Assembly (NCBI GenBank): GCA_035460165.1
Contig: DATHWW010000011.1
Span: 87,127-151,126 of the forward strand
Direction: 5' to 3'
DNA from: MM2 sp035460165
GTDB lineage: Bacteria; Pseudomonadota; Gammaproteobacteria; Burkholderiales; Methylophilaceae
DNA length: 64,000 nucleotides
Made by a program: the position numbers and the translations under genes. Under the pieces are notes generated by a model that made no database searches, was not told where the DNA came from, and worked only from the letters and a program-made list of their open reading frames with translations. Positions 26,388 to 34,923 of this stretch are shown one piece after another; within the stretch, counting starts at the first letter, position 1, and every line of letters starts with the position of its first letter.

Positions 26388-27649
26388 TGGATTCCGAATT
26401 CGAAGATGTGCTGAAGCAAGCGATGGGATTGGATGCCGCCTCGATCGGCTCCTCCGCCATCGGACACGCGGTTCAAGCGCGTATGGAAGCCTGCGAATTG
26501 AACGACAAGCCGGCTTATCTGGAGCTGGTGCGCAAGTCGACCGCCGAACTGCAGGCCTTGATCGAAGCGGTGGTCGTGCCCGAAACCTGGTTCTTCCGCG
26601 ACCGCGAGGCGTTCGCCGCGCTATCCCGCATCGCCTGCGAGGAATGGCTGCGCACTCGCCAGCAGGACACGATGCGCCTATTGAGCCTGCCCTGCTCCAG
26701 CGGCGAAGAACCGTACTCGATGGCGATGGCCTTGCTGGACGCGGGCTTCCCGGCCAACCTCTTTCACATCGATGCGGTGGATATCAGCGCGCGAGTGCTC
26801 ACTCACGCCAGACGCGCGGTATACGGCAAGAACTCGTTTCGCGGCGACCAGCTGGAATTCCGCGACCGTTATTTTGAACCCACCGCCCACGGCCATCGCC
26901 TGAGCGAGGCGGTGCGGCGGCAAGTCAGTTTTCACCACGCCAACCTGTTTGCGCCCAATTTTCTGCCGGGGGCGGAAATCTACGACATCATTTTCTGCCG
27001 CAACCTGCTGATCTACTTCGACCGCGCCACGCAGGACAACGCCGTGCGCGTGTTGCAGCGCTTGCTCAAGGCTACGAGCATGCTCTTCGTCGGCCCGTCC
27101 GAAACCGGCTTGATGCTGAGCCACGACTTCGCTTCGGCCAAGGTGCCGCTGGCCTTTGCTTTCCGCAAGATCGACACCGCCGCGCGCGCCTCGGTACCGG
27201 CACCTGCCCCTCAGCCCCGGCCGCTCATGCGCCCGTCGGCCGCGCCGCAGCCTGTCGCAAAAAAAACCGCGCCGCCGAGTGCCAAACCTGTTGCCGCAAC
27301 GCGACCAGGCACGCAGCAAGCTCCCGCGGCCAAGCCGGACGGAGGAATGGAGGCGGCCGCCAGGCTGGCTGACCAGGGACGCCTGGCCGAAGCGGAAAAA
27401 GCCTGTGTAGCGCATTTGCATAGCCATGGCCCGTCGCCGCAGGCTTTTTATCTGCTGGGCCTGATCCGCGACGCCAGCGGCAACTTGCCGGAAGCCGCGC
27501 AATACTATCGCAAGGCGCTCTATCTCGATCCCAGCCATGTTGAATGCCTGAGCCAACTGGCATACCTGCTGGAAAAGCAAGGCGACGCCCACGGCGCACA
27601 AGTGCTGCGCAACCGTGTGTCGCGCGTGGAGCCGCAGCGTGCGAAGTGA
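26387..27649 (+). CDS. wspC: WspC, CheR methyltransferase with TPR tail
   Basis: SAM-dependent receptor methyltransferase of 420 residues starting at the ATG overlapping wspB. CheR domain about 1-270: PETWFFRD, SLPCSSGEEPYSMAMAL (SAM site) and DIIFCRNLLIYFD. A Pro/Ala-rich linker (about 275-320) leads to C-terminal tetratricopeptide repeats (about 325-410). This domain order is that of WspC. It methylates WspA and sets adaptation with WspF. Confidence 0.93.
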   Translation: MDSEFEDVLKQAMGLDAASIGSSAIGHAVQARMEACELNDKPAYLELVRKSTAELQALIEAVVVPETWFFRDREAFAALSRIACEEWLRTRQQDTMRLLSLPCSSGEEPYSMAMALLDAGFPANLFHIDAVDISARVLTHARRAVYGKNSFRGDQLEFRDRYFEPTAHGHRLSEAVRRQVSFHHANLFAPNFLPGAEIYDIIFCRNLLIYFDRATQDNAVRVLQRLLKATSMLFVGPSETGLMLSHDFASAKVPLAFAFRKIDTAARASVPAPAPQPRPLMRPSAAPQPVAKKTAPPSAKPVAATRPGTQQAPAAKPDGGMEAAARLADQGRLAEAEKACVAHLHSHGPSPQAFYLLGLIRDASGNLPEAAQYYRKALYLDPSHVECLSQLAYLLEKQGDAHGAQVLRNRVSRVEPQRAK

Positions 27650-27650
27650 A

Positions 27651-28349
27651 ATGAAAAAACCGTCCGCCACTGCCCCGGTGTCGTCCCGCGCGGCCATCAA
27701 TGACTGCTGGAACAAGATCGGCGTGCGCGGCGACTCTTCCTGCCCGGAACTGAAAAAGTATGTTCACTGCCGCAACTGCCCGGTGTACTCCGCGGCGGCT
27801 GTGGATTTGTTGGATACCGACTTGCCGGCCGACTATCTGGAACGCTGGACGACACATATCGCCCAAGCCAAGGTGCTGGCGGAAATCGACACGCATTCGG
27901 TCGTGGTGTTCCGCATCGGCGACGAGTGGCTGGCGTTACCGACCGCCTTGTTCAACGAAATCGCCGGCATCGGCGCGATACACACCGTGCCGCACCGCCG
28001 GAATGGCGCCGTACTCGGCCTGACCAACATCCGCGGAGAACTGCTGGTATGCGTTTCGCTGCAGGAAATGCTGGGCCTGCAACAGGCCGGCGAACGCAAG
28101 CGCGACAAGCAGCATGCCGCAGCCGGCCGCTTCCTGGTGATCCAGCACGAGGGCAGCCGTGTCGTTTGCCCGGTCGATGCGGTACACGGCGTTCGGCGCT
28201 TTCATGCGCGCGAACAGATGCCGGTGCCTTCTACCCTGTCCAAGGCGACGGCCACTTATACGCAGGCCCTGCTGCCTTGGCAGCAGAAATCGGTCGGCCT
28301 GCTCGATGCCCAGCTGCTGTTTTATTCCATCAACCGGAGTCTCGGATGA
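27651..28349 (+). CDS. wspD: WspD, CheW-like protein with N-terminal Cys motif
   Basis: Coupling protein of 232 residues. The start is ATG 27651, directly after the wspC stop. The first 45 residues carry four Cys (19, 31, 40, 43) in NDCW and CPELKKYVHCRNCPVYS, followed by a linker and a CheW domain (about 75-225). WspD proteins share this Cys-rich start; it could hold a metal or a redox site (inference). It scaffolds the Wsp array with WspB. The stop overlaps the wspE start (ATGA). Confidence 0.92.
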   Translation: MKKPSATAPVSSRAAINDCWNKIGVRGDSSCPELKKYVHCRNCPVYSAAAVDLLDTDLPADYLERWTTHIAQAKVLAEIDTHSVVVFRIGDEWLALPTALFNEIAGIGAIHTVPHRRNGAVLGLTNIRGELLVCVSLQEMLGLQQAGERKRDKQHAAAGRFLVIQHEGSRVVCPVDAVHGVRRFHAREQMPVPSTLSKATATYTQALLPWQQKSVGLLDAQLLFYSINRSLG

Positions 28350-30595
28350 GCGACGGCGACCTGAGCCAGATGTCGATGCAGGAGCTCTTCCGTCTGGAGG
28401 CTGAGAGCCAGGTGCAGGTGCTGACCATCGGCCTGCTGACGCTGGAAAGCAACGCAACGGCAGCCGACCAGCTCGAAGCCTGCATGCGCGCCGCCCATTC
28501 GCTCAAAGGTGCAGCGCGCATCGTCGGCATCCATGCCGGAGTGAATGTCGCCCATGTGATGGAGGATTGCTTTGTTGCCGCGCAGCGCGGATACATCACG
28601 TTGCGTAAAAAACACATCGACCTGCTGCTGCGAGGCGTCGACCTGCTGACGGCTATCGCCAATACGCCGGAGTCCGATATCGGCAAGTGGATGGATGCAA
28701 ACCCGGCAGAGGTCGACACCTTCATGGAAGAACTGCAGGCCCTGCTGGAAAGCCGCGGGCAGGACGACCCATTAGAGGACTCCGTCACCCTTCCAGCGGA
28801 AGCCGATCTTGCCGAACCGCGCCCGTCTCCCGCGGCCGAAGGCCGCGAAGACGCCGAGCGCGTACTGCGCGTCACCTCGGAAAACCTGAACCGCCTGCTC
28901 GGGCTCACCGGCGAATCGCTGGTGCAATCGCGCTGGCTCAAGCCGTTTTCCGGATCGCTGCTGCGCCTCAAGCGCCAGAGCTACGGCACCGGCAAGGCAC
29001 TGGACGAGCTGCGCGAGGCGCTGTCCGGGCTGGCATTGGATGAGCGCAGCGAGGCCGCGCTGGCGGACTTGCAGAACAAGATACTCGAGGGTCACCAGAT
29101 ACTATCGGAACGCCTCGTCGAACTGGGCCGCTTCGATAGCCGCGCCACCAACCTGGCGCAACGGCTTTACCACGAAGCGCTGGCCTGTCGCATGCGGCCG
29201 TTTGCCGACGGCATCCGGGCGTTCCCGCGTATGGTGCGCGATCTCGGCCACACGCTGGGCAAGCAGGTGCGCCTGGAAATCGTCGGCGAAACCACGCAGG
29301 TGGATCGGGATATCCTGGAAAAGCTGGATGCGCCGCTCGGCCACCTGCTGCGTAACGCCATCGACCACGGCATCGAATTCGCCGAGGCGCGGCGCGCGGC
29401 GGGCAAACCCACGGAAGGTAGCATCACGCTGGAGGCCCGCCACAGCGCCGGCATGCTGCAGATCGTCGTGGCCGATGATGGGCGCGGCATGGATCTGGAT
29501 CGGCTGCGTCAGGCAGTCGTCGAGCGCAACCTCACCAATGCAGAGACTGCGCAGCAGTTGAGCGAAGCCGAACTGCTGGAGTTCCTGTTCCTGCCCGGAT
29601 TCACGATGCGGGACACGGTCACCGAAGTTTCCGGACGCGGCGTCGGCCTGGACGTAGTGCAGAACATGATCAAGCAGGTGCGCGGCACCATCCGGGTTTC
29701 ATCCCAGCCCGGCTTGGGCATGCGCTTTACACTGCAATTGCCGCTCACCCTGTCGGTGGTGCGCGCGCTGCTGGCGGATATCGGCGGCGAGCCTTACGCC
29801 TTCCCGCTGGCCTATATCGTGCGTACGCTGATGCTGCCGCGGGAGCAGATCGAACTGCTGGAAGGCCGCCAGCATTTCACGCTGGATGGCCGTTCGATCG
29901 GTCTGGTCAACGCGCATCAGTTGCTGGGCGGCGGCGAACCCAAACTCGTCGGCGCCGAATTGCCGGTGATCGTCGTCGCCGATGGCGGCCACACCTACGG
30001 CCTGGTCGCCGACCGTTTTCTCGGCGAGCGTGCGTTGGTGGTACAGCCGCTCGACACGCGCCTGGGCAAGGTCAAGGACATCGCCGCGGGTGCGCTCATG
30101 GAAAATGGCTCCCCCTTGCTGATCGTGGATGTCGAAGACCTTGTGCGCTCGGTGGAAAAGCTCCTGCTTACCGGGCATCTGAGCCAGGTACAACGCAGCG
30201 TGACCACCGACCGCAAACGCAAACGCGTACTGGTGGTGGACGACTCGCTCACCGTGCGCGAATTGGAGCGCAAGCTGCTCAGCCATGTGGGCTACGAGGT
30301 CGATGTCGCGGTGGATGGCATGGACGGATGGAACGCCGCGCGCACCGGCCATTTCGACCTGCTCGTCACCGATATCGACATGCCGCGCATGGATGGCATC
30401 GAACTGGTGACGCTGGTCAAGAAAGACCCCAACCTCAAGCATTTGCCGGTGATGATCGTTTCCTACAAGGACCGCGAGGAAGACCGCCGGCGCGGGCTTG
30501 AAGCCGGCGCGGATTATTATCTGACCAAGGGCAGCTTTCACGACGAGACACTATTGCAGGCGGTGGTGGACATGATAGGCGAGGCGGAAGCATGA
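28346..30595 (+). CDS. wspE: WspE, CheA-type hybrid histidine kinase
   Basis: Hybrid kinase of 749 residues. HPt domain with phospho-acceptor His51 (AAHSLKGAARIVG); dimerisation region; HATPase with HLLRNAIDHG near 333 and VADDGRGMD near 375; CheW-like regulatory domain (about 470-610); C-terminal receiver (about 627-745) with VVDDS and phospho-acceptor Asp676 in VTDIDMPRMDG. It passes phosphate to WspR and WspF. The start overlaps wspD and the stop overlaps wspF by four bases. Confidence 0.95.
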   Translation: MSDGDLSQMSMQELFRLEAESQVQVLTIGLLTLESNATAADQLEACMRAAHSLKGAARIVGIHAGVNVAHVMEDCFVAAQRGYITLRKKHIDLLLRGVDLLTAIANTPESDIGKWMDANPAEVDTFMEELQALLESRGQDDPLEDSVTLPAEADLAEPRPSPAAEGREDAERVLRVTSENLNRLLGLTGESLVQSRWLKPFSGSLLRLKRQSYGTGKALDELREALSGLALDERSEAALADLQNKILEGHQILSERLVELGRFDSRATNLAQRLYHEALACRMRPFADGIRAFPRMVRDLGHTLGKQVRLEIVGETTQVDRDILEKLDAPLGHLLRNAIDHGIEFAEARRAAGKPTEGSITLEARHSAGMLQIVVADDGRGMDLDRLRQAVVERNLTNAETAQQLSEAELLEFLFLPGFTMRDTVTEVSGRGVGLDVVQNMIKQVRGTIRVSSQPGLGMRFTLQLPLTLSVVRALLADIGGEPYAFPLAYIVRTLMLPREQIELLEGRQHFTLDGRSIGLVNAHQLLGGGEPKLVGAELPVIVVADGGHTYGLVADRFLGERALVVQPLDTRLGKVKDIAAGALMENGSPLLIVDVEDLVRSVEKLLLTGHLSQVQRSVTTDRKRKRVLVVDDSLTVRELERKLLSHVGYEVDVAVDGMDGWNAARTGHFDLLVTDIDMPRMDGIELVTLVKKDPNLKHLPVMIVSYKDREEDRRRGLEAGADYYLTKGSFHDETLLQAVVDMIGEAEA

Positions 30596-31659
30596 AAATC
30601 GGCATCGTCAACGATATGCCGCTGGCGGTGGAAGCCCTGCAGCGCGCGCTGGCGCTGAAGCCCGAACATCGCGTCATCTGGGTCGCCAGGAATGGCATGG
30701 AGGCCGTCGAACTGTGCGCCAAGACCACGCCGGACCTGCTATTGATGGATTTGATCATGCCGCTGATGGACGGGGTCGAGGCGACGCGCCGCATCATGGC
30801 CCAAACACCCTGCGCGATTCTGATTGTGACGGCCAGCGTGGGTTCGAATGCTTCGCGGACTTTCGATGCGATGGGGTATGGCGCGCTTGACGCCGTTGAC
30901 ACCCCATCACTCGGCATGGGCGATGCACGCGAGAGTGCGGCGCCATTGCTGGCAAAAATCGACACCCTGCGCAAACTCATCCTCGACAAAAACGGCAGCC
31001 ATGCCGGTTTGGCCCGCTCCGATGCCCGCACGCTAGCCTTGCATGGGGACCGATTGGTCGCCATAGGCGCTTCGGCAGGTGGCCCGGCCGCGCTGACAAC
31101 GGTGCTACGCGGCCTGCCTGCGGATTTTCCGGCCGCAATCGTCGTTATTCAGCATGTAGACGAGAACTTTGCCGCCGGTATGGCCGAATGGCTCGGCCAG
31201 AGCTCAGCGCTGCCGGTGCGCGTCGCCCGCGAAGGCGACTGGCCGGAGCCCGGCGTCGTGCTGCTGGCCGGCACGAACGACCATCTGGCCTTGAAAGCGC
31301 CGGACCGGCTTGGCTATACCCCCAAGCCGGCCGATTACGTATACCGGCCCTCGGTGGACGTTTTTTTCCAGAGCGCTTGCCGCTTTTGGCCGGGAACCGT
31401 AGTGGGTGTACTCCTGACCGGCATGGGGCGCGACGGCGCCCTCGGCCTGAAAGCGCTGCGCAACAAAGGCCACTACACCATCGCACAGGATCAGGCCAGT
31501 TGCGCGGTTTACGGCATGCCGAAAGCCGCTGCATTGCTGGGTGCCGCTATGGAAATTTTGCCGCTGGAGCAGATTGCCCCCAAGTTGATCACCGCATTTG
31601 CCGGACATCGCATGTATGACGAGAGGAATAACGAAAATGCACAAAACTATAGATCATGA
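30592..31659 (+). CDS. wspF: WspF, CheB-type methylesterase
   Basis: Response regulator/methylesterase of 355 residues. The receiver domain has Asp53 in LLMDLIMPLMDG; its acidic pocket reads IVNDMP rather than the usual VDDS. The C-terminal esterase has the catalytic set Ser161 (GASAGGP), His (IQHVDENF) and Asp (LLTGMGRDGALG). It removes methyl groups from WspA; loss of WspF in Pseudomonas locks the pathway on. The last 23 bases overlap the wspR start. Confidence 0.94.
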   Translation: MKIGIVNDMPLAVEALQRALALKPEHRVIWVARNGMEAVELCAKTTPDLLLMDLIMPLMDGVEATRRIMAQTPCAILIVTASVGSNASRTFDAMGYGALDAVDTPSLGMGDARESAAPLLAKIDTLRKLILDKNGSHAGLARSDARTLALHGDRLVAIGASAGGPAALTTVLRGLPADFPAAIVVIQHVDENFAAGMAEWLGQSSALPVRVAREGDWPEPGVVLLAGTNDHLALKAPDRLGYTPKPADYVYRPSVDVFFQSACRFWPGTVVGVLLTGMGRDGALGLKALRNKGHYTIAQDQASCAVYGMPKAAALLGAAMEILPLEQIAPKLITAFAGHRMYDERNNENAQNYRS

Positions 31660-32707
31660 AACGGCAATGAGCATGCCGCCGGCCAAAAACGATATTTTGG
31701 TCCTGCTGGTGGATGATCAGGCCATGATAGGCGAGGCCATACGCCGCGTTCTGGGAGATCAGCCGAACATGGATTTCCATTATTGCGGCGACGCGGCAGA
31801 GGCTCTCGCAGTGGCCGGAAAAATCAAGCCGACCGTCATCCTGCAGGATCTTGTCATGCCCGGCGTGGATGGACTGACGCTGGTAAAACAATATCGCGCC
31901 AATCATGTGACCCGCGATATCCCGGTCATCGTGCTGTCGACCAAGGAAGAACCGGCGATCAAAAGCCAGGCCTTCGCCGCCGGCGCCAACGACTACCTGG
32001 TCAAGCTGCCGGACAATATCGAACTGATCGCCCGCATTCGCTACCACTCCAAGTCCTACTTGAACCAGGTGCAGCGCGATCAAGCGTACCGGGCTTTGCG
32101 ACACAGCCAACGGCAACTTCAGGAAAAGAATCTCGTACTGCAGCGACTATCCAACCAGGATGGACTCACCAGTCTGAGTAACCGTCGCTACTTCGACGAA
32201 TATATCGAAGCGCAATGGAAATTAGCCATACGCGAACAAAACCCGATTTCGATGCTGATGATTGATGTGGACTGTTTCAAGCAGTACAACGACACCTACG
32301 GTCACCTGAAAGGAGACGAGGTGCTCAAGAGCATCGCAGAGGTCATGCAGCAGCGCTTCCTCCGGCCGACCGACCTCACGGCGCGCTTCGGCGGCGAAGA
32401 GTTTGTCGTCGTCATGCCCGCCACGCCACAGGCGCCTATCCAGGCGATGGGCGAAAGCCTGCGGCGTAGCGTGGAGGAGATGGGTATTCCGCACCGAGGC
32501 TCCACTGTTGGCGCCTGCATTACCGTGAGCATCGGTGGCGCGTCCATGCTGCCGCAGTCCACGGAGTCGTTTCTCATGCTGATCGATCTCGCGGACGAGG
32601 CTTTATATCAGGCCAAGAGTATGGGCAAAAACCAGGTCGTGACGTTTGGCCAGGACCACCCATTCCATCCTCATGCCGGCGGAGGCCCAACAGCCGCTGC
32701 GGCCTAG
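31637..32707 (+). CDS. wspR: WspR, diguanylate cyclase response regulator
   Basis: Protein of 356 residues from ATG 31637, with GAGAGGA upstream. The receiver domain has Asp71 (VILQDLVMPGVDG); a helical linker of about 140-180 leads to the GGDEF domain with active-site GGEEF at 252-256, the same variant as Pseudomonas WspR. The inhibitory-site motif RPTD lies at 243-246, exactly five residues upstream, so product inhibition by cyclic-di-GMP is expected. It is the output of the Wsp operon. Confidence 0.95.
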   Translation: MHKTIDHETAMSMPPAKNDILVLLVDDQAMIGEAIRRVLGDQPNMDFHYCGDAAEALAVAGKIKPTVILQDLVMPGVDGLTLVKQYRANHVTRDIPVIVLSTKEEPAIKSQAFAAGANDYLVKLPDNIELIARIRYHSKSYLNQVQRDQAYRALRHSQRQLQEKNLVLQRLSNQDGLTSLSNRRYFDEYIEAQWKLAIREQNPISMLMIDVDCFKQYNDTYGHLKGDEVLKSIAEVMQQRFLRPTDLTARFGGEEFVVVMPATPQAPIQAMGESLRRSVEEMGIPHRGSTVGACITVSIGGASMLPQSTESFLMLIDLADEALYQAKSMGKNQVVTFGQDHPFHPHAGGGPTAAAA

Positions 32708-32859
32708 GCTTGCTCATCCGGGATGCCTCCCTGGTGTATTTATCTATTTGTAACGCAAATTTTTCGTGAGGACACGCTGGCGGAATGCTTGTCAGCGGCG
32801 CGATTGCTCGCCGCGCGGAATTTTTTATCAACCACTGGAAACAGTGATCGGATTTCATG

Positions 32860-32865
32860 TATGAT
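32860..32865 (+). promoter_or_regulatory. Possible -10 box for tRNA-Asp
   Basis: TATGAT (5 of 6 to consensus) lies 37 bases before the tRNA. The -35 region is weak. The rest of 32708-32901 shows no gene. Confidence 0.35.
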
Positions 32866-32901
32866 GCCGGCCTTCGTCAGCACTTGTGCAAACGAAAGCG
32901 C

Positions 32902-32978
32902 GGAGTGGTAGTTCAGTTGGTTAGAATACCGGCCTGTCACGCCGGGGGTCGCGGGTTCGAGCCCCGTCCACTCCGCCA
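32902..32978 (+). tRNA. tRNA-Asp (GTC)
   Basis: Full cloverleaf of 77 bases: acceptor GGAGTGG/CCACTCC, D-loop AGTTCAGTTGGTTAGA, anticodon loop CTGTCAC (anticodon GTC), variable GGGGTC, T-arm GGGTTCGAGCCCC, discriminator G and encoded CCA. It follows the wsp operon and precedes yqhA. Confidence 0.97.
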
Positions 32979-33046
32979 ACTCCCCCCAGCCTCATCGGCA
33001 ATATTTTCCAGCAACATCGTCATTCGCAATAGCGCATCCGCGCCGT

Positions 33047-33052
33047 TATAAT
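33047..33052 (+). promoter_or_regulatory. Probable -10 box of the yqhA-like gene
   Basis: A perfect TATAAT, 41 bases before ATG 33093, in the gap after tRNA-Asp. The -35 hexamer at 17-base spacing is poor (TCGCAA). Confidence 0.45.
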
Positions 33053-33092
33053 CTGTCGACTTTAACTATCGCAACGTAACCGAGGTTCCTGC

Positions 33093-33626
33093 ATGCGCGA
33101 AGATACCCCGCTCAAACTCAAGCCGTTATCCGCTATCCTGTTCGGCAGCCGCTGGCTGCAAATGCCGCTGTACCTGGGACTGATCGTCGCACAAGCGGTG
33201 TATGTCTATCTGTTCTGGGTGGAGCTGGCCCATCTGGTGCAGGCCACTCCCCATCTCACCGAAGAAAAAATCATGCTCGTGGTATTGGGCCTGATCGATG
33301 TGGTGATGATCTCCAATCTGCTGATCATGGTCATCGTCGGCGGCTACGAAACTTTCGTTTCCCGCCTGGGCCTTGCAGGGCACCCGGACGAACCGGATTG
33401 GCTGTCGCATGTGAATGCGAATGTACTGAAGGTAAAGCTGGCCACCGCTATCATCGGGATTTCCTCGATCCACCTGCTGAAAACCTTCATCAATGCGCCT
33501 AATCTCGATGAAAAAACACTGTTGTGGCAGGTCGTGATCCATATGTCCTTCGTGCTTTCGGCGGTGGGCATCGCGGCCATCGACCGGCTGATGTCGCACT
33601 CAGCGCCGGCGACAAGCAAGCACTGA
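33093..33626 (+). CDS. YqhA-family (UPF0114) membrane protein
   Basis: Integral membrane protein of 177 residues with four hydrophobic segments (about 22-42, 62-85, 112-128 and 145-165) and the family-typical stretch LMVIVGGYETFVSRL-like (LLIMVIVGGYETFVSRLGL) and HPDEPDWLSHVN. Function in UPF0114 is unsettled. A terminator follows at 33656-33684, so it is a single-gene unit. Confidence 0.88.
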   Translation: MREDTPLKLKPLSAILFGSRWLQMPLYLGLIVAQAVYVYLFWVELAHLVQATPHLTEEKIMLVVLGLIDVVMISNLLIMVIVGGYETFVSRLGLAGHPDEPDWLSHVNANVLKVKLATAIIGISSIHLLKTFINAPNLDEKTLLWQVVIHMSFVLSAVGIAAIDRLMSHSAPATSKH

Positions 33627-33655
33627 CGTTATCGGTAAACGGATCGATACGACTG

Positions 33656-33684
33656 CGGCCAGCATCCATTGCTGGCCGTTTTTG
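33656..33684 (+). terminator. Intrinsic terminator after yqhA-like gene
   Basis: A 9-bp perfect stem CGGCCAGCA/TGCTGGCCG with a 5-base loop, followed by TTTTTG. Confidence 0.8.
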
Positions 33685-33836
33685 TTTATGGGGTCGCAGT
33701 AATAATCCACATATCCGCCGTCACAAGTCTATGATGGACTGACGTTGCCTTGGCTTAGCCATTCCGACCGCAGGGAAACCGCCTGCCACCCAATCACGGC
33801 ATGTCCCCAGCACGGGCATCGCGAGGAGAAAACATC

Positions 33837-33965
33837 ATGGCCAAAGGTCAGCAACGCAGTAACAAGGAAATGAAAAAACCCAAAAAGGACAAGCAGACCA
33901 CCGCCCCCATAGGAACCTTCATTCCTATGCCAAAAACCATCCTGCCCCACAAATCCAAGCCCTAA
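33837..33965 (+). CDS. 42-residue basic protein
   Basis: Small gene with GAGGAG nine bases before ATG 33837 and a terminator right after the stop. The product begins MAKGQQRSNKEMKKPKKDK and ends LPHKSKP; about one third is Lys/Arg. Short Lys-rich proteins with the same opening occur as hypothetical proteins in betaproteobacteria, to my memory. It may bind nucleic acid or ribosomes (inference from charge only). Confidence 0.7.
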   Translation: MAKGQQRSNKEMKKPKKDKQTTAPIGTFIPMPKTILPHKSKP

Positions 33966-34284
33966 GAAAAGGGCTGCTTCAGGCCCTTTTTCTGATCCTC
34001 ATCCACAATCCACAAAATCTGTGGATAACTCTGTGAACATCTGTGACTTAAAAGCGTAACTCACGTCACCATAAAGACTTTTTTATTTCGATTAAAAATT
34101 GAACTTTTTTACATTTCATTTTAAATCAATAGCTTATTTACTTTCCATTATTTATTATGAGGTTAGAAGAATACTTAAGGAACTACATGAAGTGGTGTGC
34201 ATAACCGAGGGTGGTTTGCAACGATTTTTTGACCGATCTCAGCCTTGCACATGGGTTACAGGGCAGTGGAAGGATTAAAGAAAA
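33966..34284. other. AT-rich gap with terminator
   Basis: These 319 bases contain the terminator below and, from about 34050 to 34170, a markedly AT-rich stretch. A 15-codon frame at 34157-34204 has no ribosome-binding site. No gene is convincing here. Confidence 0.5.
33968..33992 (+). terminator. Intrinsic terminator after 42-residue gene
   Basis: Stem AAAGGGC/GCCCTTT around an 8-base loop followed by a T run; it begins three bases after the stop codon. Confidence 0.8.
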
Positions 34285-34863
34285 TTATTTGTATTTGCGG
34301 AATTGCCCGACCACCACGCCGAAAATTTCGAGCCGGCCCTGCGGGCGTATCGTGGGGTAAGCCTTGTTGGCGGGATAAAGAACAAATTCGTTCTTTTCGC
34401 GACCCAGCGTTTTGAGGGTGAATTCATTATCGACGATGGCAACCACCGTATCGCCGACATTCGCCACCTGGCGCTTCTCAACCACCACCACGTCGTCCGG
34501 CATGATGCCGGCGTCGATCATCGAGTCGCCGCGCACGGTGATCAGCACGGTTTGCGACGGGCGCTCGACCAGATAGTCATCGATGGAAAGCGTATCGTGG
34601 CGGTCGCCGGTCGCAGCGGAAGGCATACCGGCCTGCACTGCACTTTCCGCGAGCACACGCTCGAAAAAGCGCGCGCCCGGCTTTAATCGCTTGTCGGGGG
34701 CGGACTCCAGGTAATTCTGCAATTTGAGCCGCGCCACCAGCGCGGTCACGGCGTTCTTGGACTTGAAACCGAGCAGCTTGGCAATCAGCGCAAATGACGG
34801 CAAGGTCCTGTGTTCGGCGTAATAGTCCTGCAGCTCGGCAAGATAATCGTGATCGTTTCCCAT
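34285..34863 (-). CDS. LexA/S24-family autocleaving repressor
   Basis: Protein of 192 residues from ATG 34863. An N-terminal winged-helix-like DNA-binding part (about 1-60, LPSFALIAKLLGFKSKNAV) is followed by an S24 peptidase domain: predicted self-cleavage site Ala78-Gly79 (VQAGMPS), catalytic Ser114 (RGDSMIDAG) and Lys151 (NEFTLKTL), so all residues for SOS-type autocleavage are present. The N terminus differs from canonical LexA. An SOS-type box sits 14 bases before the ATG. It may be a second LexA-like regulator rather than the main one; that cannot be decided here. Confidence 0.88.
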   Translation of the reverse strand: MGNDHDYLAELQDYYAEHRTLPSFALIAKLLGFKSKNAVTALVARLKLQNYLESAPDKRLKPGARFFERVLAESAVQAGMPSAATGDRHDTLSIDDYLVERPSQTVLITVRGDSMIDAGIMPDDVVVVEKRQVANVGDTVVAIVDNEFTLKTLGREKNEFVLYPANKAYPTIRPQGRLEIFGVVVGQFRKYK

Positions 34864-34876
34864 ACGCTGCAAGATA

Positions 34877-34892
34877 CTGTACGTTCGTACAA
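34877..34892 (-). promoter_or_regulatory. SOS (LexA) box within the promoter of the LexA-like gene
   Basis: Plus strand reads CTGT-ACGTTCGT-ACAA, one mismatch from the CTGT-N8-ACAG consensus, inside TACTGT...ACAATC; its core is the palindrome TGTACG-TT-CGTACA. On the minus strand it fills the 17-base spacer between TTGACG (-35, 34904-34899) and TATCTT (-10, 34881-34871 region), so bound repressor would block RNA polymerase. Confidence 0.7.
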
Positions 34893-34923
34893 TCGTCAAC
34901 CGCCACCCGTTTCTGCGTAACGC

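Noticed and set aside
34020..34028. DnaA box suggesting a replication origin
   Set aside because: Only one box is visible, with no dnaA, gidA or skew evidence; kept as a minor observation only.
34864..34899. Longer LexA-like protein from an upstream TTG
   Set aside because: The TTG lies inside the -35 hexamer and the SOS box, upstream of the predicted transcription start.
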